42,322 bases of DNA from Geomonas propionica (lineage in GTDB: Bacteria > Desulfobacterota > Desulfuromonadia > Geobacterales > Geobacteraceae): positions 1 to 42,322 of the forward strand of contig NZ_JAEMHK010000023.1 in assembly GCF_016458235.1 (NCBI RefSeq), read 5' to 3'. Within the stretch, counting starts at the first letter, position 1; every line of letters begins with the position of its first letter. Both the position numbers and the translations under genes were made by a program. Below, in pieces: positions 32,580-40,167 of the stretch. The notes below the pieces were generated by a model, which was not told where the DNA came from, ran no database searches, and worked only from the letters and a program-made list of their open reading frames with translations.

Positions 32580-33770
32580 ATGGGGACGTCGGTAGGAATA
32601 GGGTTCAGCATGCGCAAGAACCCGGTCGAAGCGGGGCACGAGGCGGCCACCGCCGCGCTGGAACAGGCGGGAGGAGCCAAGCCGGACTTCGTCATGGTTT
32701 TCGCCACGGTAGGCTACCATCAGCAGCGGCTGATCGCAGCGATCCGCCAAGCGACCTCCGGTGCACCGTTGTGCGGCTGCTCCGGCGAAGGGATCATCGC
32801 CCAGGAGGAGGTGGCGGAGACCAATTTCGCGGTAGGCGTCATGGTGATCGCCTCCGACGAGCTCCGCTTCGCGACCGCCTCGATATCGGGGATAGGGGAG
32901 GGGGGCGATGTCGCCGGCCAGCGACTGGCCGAGAAGATCGCGCCGCTCGTGGCGGCCGACAGCCGCGCCTTGTTCCTGCTGGCCGACGGCCTGAGGTTTG
33001 ATTTCGATCCCTTCGTGGCCGCGTTCGAGGGGGGGCTCGCAGAGTCGGCGCGGCTGCCGATCTTCGGAGGGCTTGCGGCGGACAACTGGGCCTCCCGCAA
33101 GACCTACCAGTACCACGACGACGAGGTGCTCAGTGACGGGGCCTGCTGCGTGGTCATGTCGGGCAAGGGGCAGGTGGCCTGGGGGATCAACCACGGCTGT
33201 GTCCCGGTGGGGACCAAAAGGACAATAACCCGCAGCAAGGGGAACATCATCTACGAGATCGACGGGGTCTCCGCCCTGGAGGTCCTCAAGCAATACCTGG
33301 ACGAGGAGTGGGCCATCAAGTGGAACAAGGCCACCTTGAACCTCTGCCTCGGCTTCAAGACGCCGGAACACCTGCGCCAGGGGTACGAGGAGTATTTCAT
33401 CCGCTACATAACCGACAAGGATGACCGGGAGGGGTCGGTGACCATCCAGTCCGACGTGGCGGAGGGGACCGAGCTCTGGATCGTGCGCCGCGACAAGGAG
33501 CTCATGATGAACGGCCTGCGCTCGATCCCTAAGCAGATCAAGGAACAGCTTTGCGGCGACCCGCCCAAGTTCGTGCTGCAGTTCGAATGCATGGGACGGG
33601 GGAGGGTGGTGTTCAAGGAGCAGGAGCGCATGGAGCTGGTCAAGTCCCTGCAGCGCGACCTGGGGGAAAAGGTGCCCTGGCTGGGATTCTACACCTACGG
33701 CGAGATCGGCCCGATCCGGAAGCACAACTGCTTCCACAACTTCACCTCAGTAGTTACCGTGGTGTACTGA
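32580..33770 (+). CDS. FIST domain sensory protein
   Basis: This 396-residue protein has a FIST_N region (about 25-215; AGHEAATAALEQAGGAKPDF, GAPLCGCSGEGIIAQEE, RALFLLADGLRFDFDPFVAA, IFGGLAADNWA) and a FIST_C region (about 225-385; GWGINHGCVPVG-like, LQFECMGRGRVVFKEQE, WLGFYTYGEIGPI). FIST proteins are proposed to bind small ligands and feed signals to kinases or cyclases. ATG 32580 has GGGAGGATGTGAG upstream. The stop is 18 bases before the hybrid kinase gene, so the pair is probably one operon and one sensory unit. Confidence 0.93.
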   Translation: MGTSVGIGFSMRKNPVEAGHEAATAALEQAGGAKPDFVMVFATVGYHQQRLIAAIRQATSGAPLCGCSGEGIIAQEEVAETNFAVGVMVIASDELRFATASISGIGEGGDVAGQRLAEKIAPLVAADSRALFLLADGLRFDFDPFVAAFEGGLAESARLPIFGGLAADNWASRKTYQYHDDEVLSDGACCVVMSGKGQVAWGINHGCVPVGTKRTITRSKGNIIYEIDGVSALEVLKQYLDEEWAIKWNKATLNLCLGFKTPEHLRQGYEEYFIRYITDKDDREGSVTIQSDVAEGTELWIVRRDKELMMNGLRSIPKQIKEQLCGDPPKFVLQFECMGRGRVVFKEQERMELVKSLQRDLGEKVPWLGFYTYGEIGPIRKHNCFHNFTSVVTVVY

Positions 33771-33788
33771 AGCAGGAACAAGTAGCGT

Positions 33789-36356
33789 ATGAGCGAATCC
33801 GTAAAAGACATCGCGGCAGCCGAGCTGGAGAAGCTGCGCCGGGAGAACGAGATCCTGGCGGACCAGGTGAAGCGGCTGGTCAAGGCCGAAAGCAGGCTCT
33901 ACGACTATCAGGAGAAGCTGGACGCCCAGGTCAAGGAGTACAGCGAGCTCTACGACCTGAGCCGCAAGCTCTCCACCTGCGGCGACCTCTCGGTCATTTT
34001 CGAACTCGCCGCCGGCTTCGTCATCAACTGCCTCAACTACGAACGGGTACTTATCTTCCAGAAATCGGGCGACGGGGCCGCATACGCGGTGTGCGCCTGG
34101 GACGGCTATTACGATGCGGAGGAAGAGAGCGCAGTCTCCTCCCTCAGCATCCCCAAGAAGGCCCCCTTCCTGGCACCGCTCTTTCTCGGTGAAAACTACC
34201 GTATCTGCACCGAAGGCTCCCGGCAGCACGCGCTCTCCGAGTACCGCGCCAAGCTCTTGATGAACGAGTATCTCCTATGCCCGCTGGGCAATCCCGCCGA
34301 TCCCGCCGTCCTGATCGCGGTAGGAAATTCCGCCGAAAACGCGGAGTTCAACCGCAGGGTCAGCGACAGCGAGGATGCCTTGTTCGGCATCGGCAACCTG
34401 GTGGGGCTCCTCTCCTCCGCCATCGAAAACCTGATCCACTACGCCGGCATGAAAAAGGCGCTGGAACAGGAGCGGCTCGCCGAGGCCAAGTACCGCGGCA
34501 TTTTTGAAAACGCCATGGAGGGGATCTTCCAGACAACCCCGGAGGGGAAGTTTCTCAGCTGCAACTCCGCTACCGCCGCCATCCTCGGCTACCAGACGCC
34601 GGAAGAGGTGCTGGAAAACGTGGTGGATATCGGTCCGCAGCTTTACGTTGACCCGGAGCGCCGCGACGATCTCTACGGGATGATGAACCAGCGCCGCAAC
34701 GTGAAGAATTTCGAGGTGGAGTTCTATCGCAACGACGGCAGCAAGATCTGGGTCAACCTGAGCACCCGCCCCACCTTCGACGACAGCGGCGAGCTCGCGC
34801 ACATCGACGGGATCATGCAGGACATCACCGAGCGAAAACGCGACGAGGAGTCCCTGCGCAAGCTCTCCCAGGTGGTCGAACAGAGCCCCGTCTCCATCGT
34901 CATCACCGACACCTCCGGACGCATCGAGTTCGTCAACCCGAAGTTCGTCCAGCTGACCGGCTACACCCTCGGGGAGGTCATCGGGCGAAACCCCAGGTTC
35001 TTGAAGTCGGGGAAGACCGTGCCCGAGGAGTCGGTAAAGCTCTGGCAGACCATCTCCAGCGGCAAGGTGTGGGAAGGGGAGTTTGTCAACAAGAAGAAGA
35101 ACGGCGAGCTATTCTCCGAGCACGCCACCGTTTCCCCCATCCGGGACCGAAACGGCGTCATCACCCACTACCTGGCGGTCAAAGAGGACATCACCGAGCG
35201 CAAGCTGCTGGAAGCCCAGCTGTTCCAGTCGCAGAAGATGGAGTCGATCGGCCGTCTGGCCGGCGGCGTGGCGCACGATTTCAACAACATGTTGAGCGTC
35301 ATTCTCGGCTGCGCCCAACTGGCGCTGCGCGAAGCCGAGGAGGGAAGCCCGCTGTGGCAGGACCTGGATCAGATCATCCATGCCGCCAAGCGCTCCAGCG
35401 ATATCACCCGCCAGTTGCTTGCTTTCTCACGCAACGAGGTGATCGCGCCGCGGGAGGTGAACCTGAACGAGCACTTCGCCGAGATGCAGAAAACGCTGGG
35501 GCGCTTGATCGGCGAGGACATCAAGATGACCTTCCAACCCGCCCCCGAGCTCTGGCCGGTCAACGCCGACATAACTCAGTTGGACCAGATCCTGGTGAAC
35601 CTCGCGGTCAACGCACGTGACGCCATGGAAAACGGCGGGGTGCTCACGGTGGCGACGGCCAATGTCAAGGTGGACAGCAGTTACAGCCAGTACCACCTGG
35701 ATGCAGCCCCGGGAGATTACGTGCAGCTTTCGGTGAGCGATACCGGCTGCGGCATGGACCGCGACACCATCGATCGCATTTTCGAGCCTTTTTTTACTAC
35801 CAAGGAAGTGGGGAAGGGGACGGGGCTGGGACTGGCGACGGTGTACGGGATCGTGCGGCAGCATAACGGCTTCATCAACGTGTACAGCGAACCGGGACAG
35901 GGGACCATCTTCCAGATCAACTTCCCGCGGTTCGCCGGGGGCGCCGCGGTCGGGGAGCATGGGGCGGCCGAAGCCGCGCTGGCGGGGTCGGGAACCGTGC
36001 TGCTGGTCGAAGACGATGCGCTGGTGCGCAAGATGACGCTGCGTGCCCTGAGGGACTTGGGCTACACCGTGATCCACGCCTCGGGCGCCGACGAGGCCAT
36101 CGCGATCTGCAGGGACGCGGGGACGCAGATAGATGTCATCTTGACCGATGTGGTGATGCCGGGGATGAACGGCAAGGAGATGGTCGATGCCATCGAGGCT
36201 TTTCGTCCCGGTCTCAAGGTTCTCTTCATGTCGGGGTACACCAAGGACCTCGTGGCCCAGCGTGGTGTGGTGGACGAGGGGAGGGATTTCATTCAGAAGC
36301 CCTTCGACTTGCAATCGCTGGGCAGGAAACTGAAGGAAACGCTGCGGGGTAGTTAG
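33789..36356 (+). CDS. Hybrid sensor histidine kinase (GAF-PAS-PAS-HisKA-HATPase-REC)
   Basis: This 855-residue cytoplasmic protein has a coiled coil (10-50) and a GAF-like domain (about 55-220). Two PAS domains follow (about 228-352, ending MQDITERKRDEE, and about 355-478, ending VKEDITERKLLEAQ), then HisKA (LAGGVAHDFNNMLSVILGCA), HATPase (LVNLAVNARDAM, DTGCGM, GTGLGLATVYGIV) and a C-terminal receiver (about 735-850; phospho-Asp in VILTDVVMPGMNG, Lys in FIQKPFD). The internal receiver may cap or relay the signal. No DNA-binding partner is adjacent. Cotranscription with the FIST gene suggests that the FIST protein provides input. Confidence 0.93.
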   Translation: MSESVKDIAAAELEKLRRENEILADQVKRLVKAESRLYDYQEKLDAQVKEYSELYDLSRKLSTCGDLSVIFELAAGFVINCLNYERVLIFQKSGDGAAYAVCAWDGYYDAEEESAVSSLSIPKKAPFLAPLFLGENYRICTEGSRQHALSEYRAKLLMNEYLLCPLGNPADPAVLIAVGNSAENAEFNRRVSDSEDALFGIGNLVGLLSSAIENLIHYAGMKKALEQERLAEAKYRGIFENAMEGIFQTTPEGKFLSCNSATAAILGYQTPEEVLENVVDIGPQLYVDPERRDDLYGMMNQRRNVKNFEVEFYRNDGSKIWVNLSTRPTFDDSGELAHIDGIMQDITERKRDEESLRKLSQVVEQSPVSIVITDTSGRIEFVNPKFVQLTGYTLGEVIGRNPRFLKSGKTVPEESVKLWQTISSGKVWEGEFVNKKKNGELFSEHATVSPIRDRNGVITHYLAVKEDITERKLLEAQLFQSQKMESIGRLAGGVAHDFNNMLSVILGCAQLALREAEEGSPLWQDLDQIIHAAKRSSDITRQLLAFSRNEVIAPREVNLNEHFAEMQKTLGRLIGEDIKMTFQPAPELWPVNADITQLDQILVNLAVNARDAMENGGVLTVATANVKVDSSYSQYHLDAAPGDYVQLSVSDTGCGMDRDTIDRIFEPFFTTKEVGKGTGLGLATVYGIVRQHNGFINVYSEPGQGTIFQINFPRFAGGAAVGEHGAAEAALAGSGTVLLVEDDALVRKMTLRALRDLGYTVIHASGADEAIAICRDAGTQIDVILTDVVMPGMNGKEMVDAIEAFRPGLKVLFMSGYTKDLVAQRGVVDEGRDFIQKPFDLQSLGRKLKETLRGS

Positions 36357-36377
36357 GTCACCTCACCCTGAAGTTCC

Positions 36378-36794
36378 TCACTGCTCCCTTTCGTTGGCAA
36401 GCGCGAACTGCTTCATCATCTTCTGCCGATACCCCACGATATCCTGTCTTAGCGACGCGAGTTGCGCCACCTTTTCATCCACCTTGGCGACATGCAGGTC
36501 CAGTGTCTCGATGAGCCGCGGGATCATCTTCTCGGTCTGCTTGGCATCTCCGTACGCTGCATAGAGATCCTGCATTTCCTTGATGGTCAACCCCAACTCT
36601 TTGAGCTTGATGATGAACTTTATCCTTCTGACATAGTAGGGGGTGTATCCCCTGGTGGCGCCGTCTTGCCGCTCCACCGATTCAACTATCCCCACCTCTT
36701 CCCAATAACGTAGGGTCCTCGTTGTCAGTTCCAATTCCTTCGCCAAATCGCTGATCGAGACAATGATCTCGCCTTCCTTCTGCACATTCGTCAT
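36378..36794 (-). CDS. MerR-family transcriptional regulator
   Basis: This 138-residue protein has a winged helix-turn-helix (ISDLAKELELTTRTLRYWEE, then RRIKFIIKLKELGLTIKEMQ) and a coiled-coil dimerisation helix (HVAKVDEKVAQLASLRQDIV). It lacks the cysteines of metal-sensing MerR proteins, and looks like the group controlling acyl-CoA metabolism (LiuR-like). ATG 36794 is chosen because AAAGGTGAAG lies upstream. A perfect TTTACGTAAA palindrome 11 bases upstream of the start and a matching half in the divergent promoter suggest autoregulation and control of the CoA-transferase gene. Confidence 0.85.
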   Translation of the reverse strand: MTNVQKEGEIIVSISDLAKELELTTRTLRYWEEVGIVESVERQDGATRGYTPYYVRRIKFIIKLKELGLTIKEMQDLYAAYGDAKQTEKMIPRLIETLDLHVAKVDEKVAQLASLRQDIVGYRQKMMKQFALANEREQ

Positions 36795-36804
36795 TTGCTT
36801 CACC

Positions 36805-36814
36805 TTTACGTAAA
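36805..36814. promoter_or_regulatory. Palindromic operator TTTACGTAAA upstream of merR
   Basis: A perfect 10-bp palindrome 11 bases before the MerR start, in its leader. The related TTAACGTAAA lies in the spacer of the divergent promoter (36942-36951). MerR-type regulators bind inside promoter spacers, so both are probable targets of this MerR. Confidence 0.6.
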
Positions 36815-36935
36815 TTCAGACATATTCAGCTAAGCACCAGGATTTGTCAACCAATACTCCATGCAGGGGAAACGCGCCGGAACCGGCGCAAGGAACCCCT
36901 TGTGTCATTTTTATATAATTCTGTTTTATTTATGG

Positions 36936-36964
36936 TTGACATTAACGTAAACGACTGATATTTT
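36936..36964 (+). promoter_or_regulatory. MerR-type promoter reading toward the CoA-transferase gene
   Basis: TTGACA (36936-36941), a 17-base spacer holding TTAACGTAAA (36942-36951), and TATTTT (36959-36964). Transcription should start near 36971. Confidence 0.6.
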
Positions 36965-36970
36965 TTTATC

Positions 36971-37295
36971 GCAATCTGTCTTTAGCCTGATAAAAGGATG
37001 GTAAAACCGTGACTTGCTGGGTTTGTTGCTGTGAAGACAGGCTTGTGACGAGATTTGAATTTACCTAGGCGTTAAATAGCTCGGGCAAGCGTAGCTGCGG
37101 GTAACTGGTGCCGGCAGCGATGTTGGCGACTTGATACGGGGCTGCCGGTGGCCCATAACCCTTCTATAGATGCAATGTCAAACTTCTGTTTTGATATATC
37201 TGGTCTGGTACAAACACCATTAATATCGGGTGGTAATGTAAATGACGCCTCAATAACTAGCTGCTAATTTGACTCATTAAATAACGGAGGTTTAA
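36971..37295 (+). other. Long leader region before the CoA-transferase gene
   Basis: About 325 bases between the likely transcription start and the ATG hold no gene. The arms CCGGCAGC and GCTGCCGG (about 37112-37149) form an 8-bp stem with a 20-odd-base loop. It does not match known riboswitch classes that I can recall, including cyclic-di-GMP type I. A second promoter nearer the gene could also exist. Confidence 0.4.
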
Positions 37296-38855
37296 ATGAG
37301 CGAACTGCATAAAAGGATCAGAAAGACGAGTTTGCATTCGAGAATCATGAACGCAGACGACACCATTCCCTTCTTCCGAAACGGCATGGACCTGGGCTGG
37401 TCCGGCTTTACCCCGGTCGGCTATCCCAAAGTGGTGCCGGCCGCCCTGGCCGACTACGTCGAGAAGAACAACCTTCAGGGGAAGATGCGCTTCAACCTCT
37501 TCATCGGTGCCTCCATCGGGGCCGAGATCGAGGACCGCTGGGCCTCGCTCTTGATGACGGACAAGCGCTGGCCCTACCAGACCGGCAAGGTGGTGCAGAA
37601 GCAGGTGAACAACGGCACGGTGCGTATGGGGGACAAGCACCTCTCCGTTTACGCGCAGGATCTGGCCTACGGGTTCTACACCAAGGAGAGGGGCGGCGGC
37701 TTCGACCTGGGGCTCATCGAGGCGAGCGGCATCACCGAGGACGGCAGCATCATCCTGGGAGGTTCCATCGGCTGCGCCACCGAGGTGATCCAGCACTCCG
37801 ACAAGCTGATCATCGAGATCAACACCGCGATACCGTCGTTTGAGGGGATCCACGACATCGTCATGACCGAGCGTCCTCCCTACAAGAAGCCCTACCTGAT
37901 CAGCCGGGTCGACGACCGGATCGGCTCCCCCTACGTCCCCTGCGATCCGGACAAGATCCTCGCCATCGTGGAGTCCCGTCTGCCCGACCGTGGGCGCGCC
38001 CTTGCCGCACCCGACGAGACCTCGGAACAGATCGCCGCGCACATCCTCGACTTCTTCCAGTTCGAGGTGAAGGCCGGCCGACTGCCGATGAACCTCCTGC
38101 CGCTGCAGTCGGGCGTGGGCAACATCGCCAACGCGGTGGTGGGCGGCATGGTCAAGGGTCCCTTCTCCAACGTCAAGGTCTGGACCGAGGTGATCCAGGA
38201 CACCATGCTGGACTTCTTCGACTCCGGGAAACTCGACTTCGCCTCCTCCACCTCGCTCTCTCTCTCCGAGAACGGCTTCAAGCGGCTCTACGACAACTGG
38301 GACTTCTACGTCCAGAAGGTCGTGCTGCGCCCCATGCAGATCAGCAACAACCCGGAGCCGATCCGCCGCCTCGGCGTGATCGCCATGAACACGCCGGTAG
38401 AGTTCGACATCTACGGCCACGCCAACTCCACCCTGGTGGGCGGAACCAGGATGATCAACGGCATCGGCGGCTCCGGCGACTTCCTGCGCAACGCCTACCT
38501 CTCCATCATGCACACACCCTCCACGCGCCCGTCGAAGACCGATCCCACCGGCATTACCTGCGTGGTCCCCATGGCCCCGCACGTCGATCACACCGAGCAC
38601 GACCTCGACGTCCTGGTCACCGAGCAGGGGCTCGCCGACCTGCGCGGGCTCTCGCCCCAGGAACGGGCCAGGACCATCATCACCAAGTGCGTCCACCCCG
38701 ACTACAAGCCGCTGATGCAGGAGTACTTCGAGCGTGCCAAGCGGGAGTGCTGCGAGCGCAACGTCGGGCACGAGCCGCACCTGCTCTTCAAGGTGTTCAA
38801 GATGCAGCAGCACCTCGCTGAGAATGGGACCATGAAGATCGACAACTGGAACTAG
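37296..38855 (+). CDS. Succinyl-CoA:acetate CoA-transferase (acetyl-CoA hydrolase/transferase family)
   Basis: This 519-residue protein matches class I CoA-transferases of the Ach1/AarC/SCACT type. Landmarks are FNLFIGASIGAEIEDRWA, QSGVGNIANAVVGGMVKGPF, the active-site glutamate region VWTEVIQDTMLDFF, and GGTRMINGIGGSGDFLRNAY near the C-terminus. In Geobacter such an enzyme activates acetate with succinyl-CoA for entry to the citric acid cycle. Acetyl-CoA hydrolase is the alternative name for the same fold. ACGGAGG lies before the ATG. Followed 21 bases later by an IclR regulator and then acetate-transport genes, which supports an acetate role. Confidence 0.93.
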   Translation: MSELHKRIRKTSLHSRIMNADDTIPFFRNGMDLGWSGFTPVGYPKVVPAALADYVEKNNLQGKMRFNLFIGASIGAEIEDRWASLLMTDKRWPYQTGKVVQKQVNNGTVRMGDKHLSVYAQDLAYGFYTKERGGGFDLGLIEASGITEDGSIILGGSIGCATEVIQHSDKLIIEINTAIPSFEGIHDIVMTERPPYKKPYLISRVDDRIGSPYVPCDPDKILAIVESRLPDRGRALAAPDETSEQIAAHILDFFQFEVKAGRLPMNLLPLQSGVGNIANAVVGGMVKGPFSNVKVWTEVIQDTMLDFFDSGKLDFASSTSLSLSENGFKRLYDNWDFYVQKVVLRPMQISNNPEPIRRLGVIAMNTPVEFDIYGHANSTLVGGTRMINGIGGSGDFLRNAYLSIMHTPSTRPSKTDPTGITCVVPMAPHVDHTEHDLDVLVTEQGLADLRGLSPQERARTIITKCVHPDYKPLMQEYFERAKRECCERNVGHEPHLLFKVFKMQQHLAENGTMKIDNWN

Positions 38856-38876
38856 CTGAGCCTGAGAGGTGGACGG

Positions 38877-39716
38877 ATGCAAAGGGACAAAGGCGAGCTT
38901 TCCCACGACGAGTTGCAAAAGGCGGTCGAGCTCCTCGAGATAGTGGCGGCCAGGGGCAAGGGGTGTTCCCTGTCGGCGCTGGCGCGCCAGGCCGGCATCA
39001 CCCCGTACCGGACCAGGCTCCTGTTGGCCCTTTTGGAGGACAAGGGGCTGGTGGCGTGCGCGGTCCAGAGCGGGAAGTACGACGAGGGACGCGCCAGGAA
39101 ACTGGCCCGCACCCTGCTGCAAAACGCCCGCAACAGCAGGATTCTCGCCCCGATAATCCGCCCGCTCCTGTCGGAGCATGACGACGATCTGAAGGTGACC
39201 ATCCTGAAGGATACCCGCCCGGTACTGGAAGCCCTGGCCCGCCGGCACAACGAGGCGATCTACATGGCGGTTCCCAACGGCGACCAGGTGCTCTTGCTGG
39301 ACATGGTCGATCCCCCTTGCCAGGAGCGGGGGGAGCGGTTGGTGGGGAGGCGCTTTCCTTTCTTTGCCAACGCCGCCGGCAAGGTGATGCGCGCCATCGA
39401 CTCGTGGGACTTGTTGGAGCAAATCGGTCGGAGGTGGCGCGGCGGCAGAGGGGAGGGGCCGGACCTCGCCACCCTGCGGGTCGAGCTGGAGCAGATCAGG
39501 GAGCACGGGGTCGCTGTCGAGTGCAGCGGCATGGGGGACGGGGTGGTGACCGTGGCGGTGGCGGTCCGTGACTACGCCGGCAAGGTGGTGGGCGCCCTGA
39601 TGCTGATCGGGCCGTCGTTCCGGCTGCTGGGGGACAGGTTGGAGCAGGAGATCATCCCATCCCTGCGCCTGAGCGCCGAACTCCTCTCCGCCAGGTTCGG
39701 CTACGCCCGCCCCTGA
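38877..39716 (+). CDS. IclR-family transcriptional regulator
   Basis: This 279-residue protein has an N-terminal winged HTH (QKAVELLEIVAARGKGCSLS, ALARQAGITPYRTRLLLALL) and the IclR effector domain (PVLEALARRHNEAIYMAVPN ... VGRRFPFFANAAGKVMRAID, VECSGMGDGVVTVAVAVRDY). The spacing between the HTH and effector domain (about residues 75-105) is longer than usual. It sits between the CoA-transferase and symporter genes, so acetate or a related acid is a likely signal (inference). No ribosome-binding site is strong; GAGAGGTGGACGG precedes the ATG. Confidence 0.88.
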   Translation: MQRDKGELSHDELQKAVELLEIVAARGKGCSLSALARQAGITPYRTRLLLALLEDKGLVACAVQSGKYDEGRARKLARTLLQNARNSRILAPIIRPLLSEHDDDLKVTILKDTRPVLEALARRHNEAIYMAVPNGDQVLLLDMVDPPCQERGERLVGRRFPFFANAAGKVMRAIDSWDLLEQIGRRWRGGRGEGPDLATLRVELEQIREHGVAVECSGMGDGVVTVAVAVRDYAGKVVGALMLIGPSFRLLGDRLEQEIIPSLRLSAELLSARFGYARP

Positions 39717-39829
39717 ATCCCGACCCTTTTCTGGAGCTATTGGCCCCCCTGGCGCAGGCGGGGGGAATGAACAAGGAAGCGGCGCACCGCTTTCAGTCGC
39801 TGGCAACCCTAACAGAAGGAGTGACGGCC

Positions 39830-40135
39830 ATGTCGGAAAAAACGCAATGGGAAGCAATCGCCAACCACAACAAGTTCATCGAGCTCAAACGCAAGAAACG
39901 GAACTTCCTCTTCAGTTGGTGGATCATCTCGACCATCTACTACCTCCTGCTCCCGGTCATCTCCGGCTACTTCCCGGAGGCCTTCAGGATCAAGGTCATC
40001 GGCCCCATCAACTTCGGCTACCTCTTCATCCTGTCCCAGTTCGTCATGGCCATCGGGGTGGCGGTTTATTACGCCCACGTGGCCAACAAGACCTTCGACC
40101 GGCTCACCAAGCAGCTTCTGGAAGCTTTGCAATAG
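39830..40135 (+). CDS. DUF485 family membrane protein
   Basis: This 101-residue protein shows the DUF485 layout: EAIANHNKFIELKRKKRNFLF and two transmembrane helices (SWWIISTIYYLLLPVISGYF and FGYLFILSQFVMAIGVAVYY). Proteins of this type are usually encoded directly before ActP-type symporters and are presumed partners. AGAAGGAG precedes the ATG at 39830; codons upstream are open but lack support. The symporter gene follows after 32 bases. Confidence 0.93.
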   Translation: MSEKTQWEAIANHNKFIELKRKKRNFLFSWWIISTIYYLLLPVISGYFPEAFRIKVIGPINFGYLFILSQFVMAIGVAVYYAHVANKTFDRLTKQLLEALQ

Positions 40136-40167
40136 ACGCGTCCAACAAACAAAGAGGGGGACCAGGT

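Noticed and set aside
36971..37295. Cyclic-di-GMP (GEMM) riboswitch in the leader
   Set aside because: The characteristic GEMM core words and tetraloop receptor are absent.
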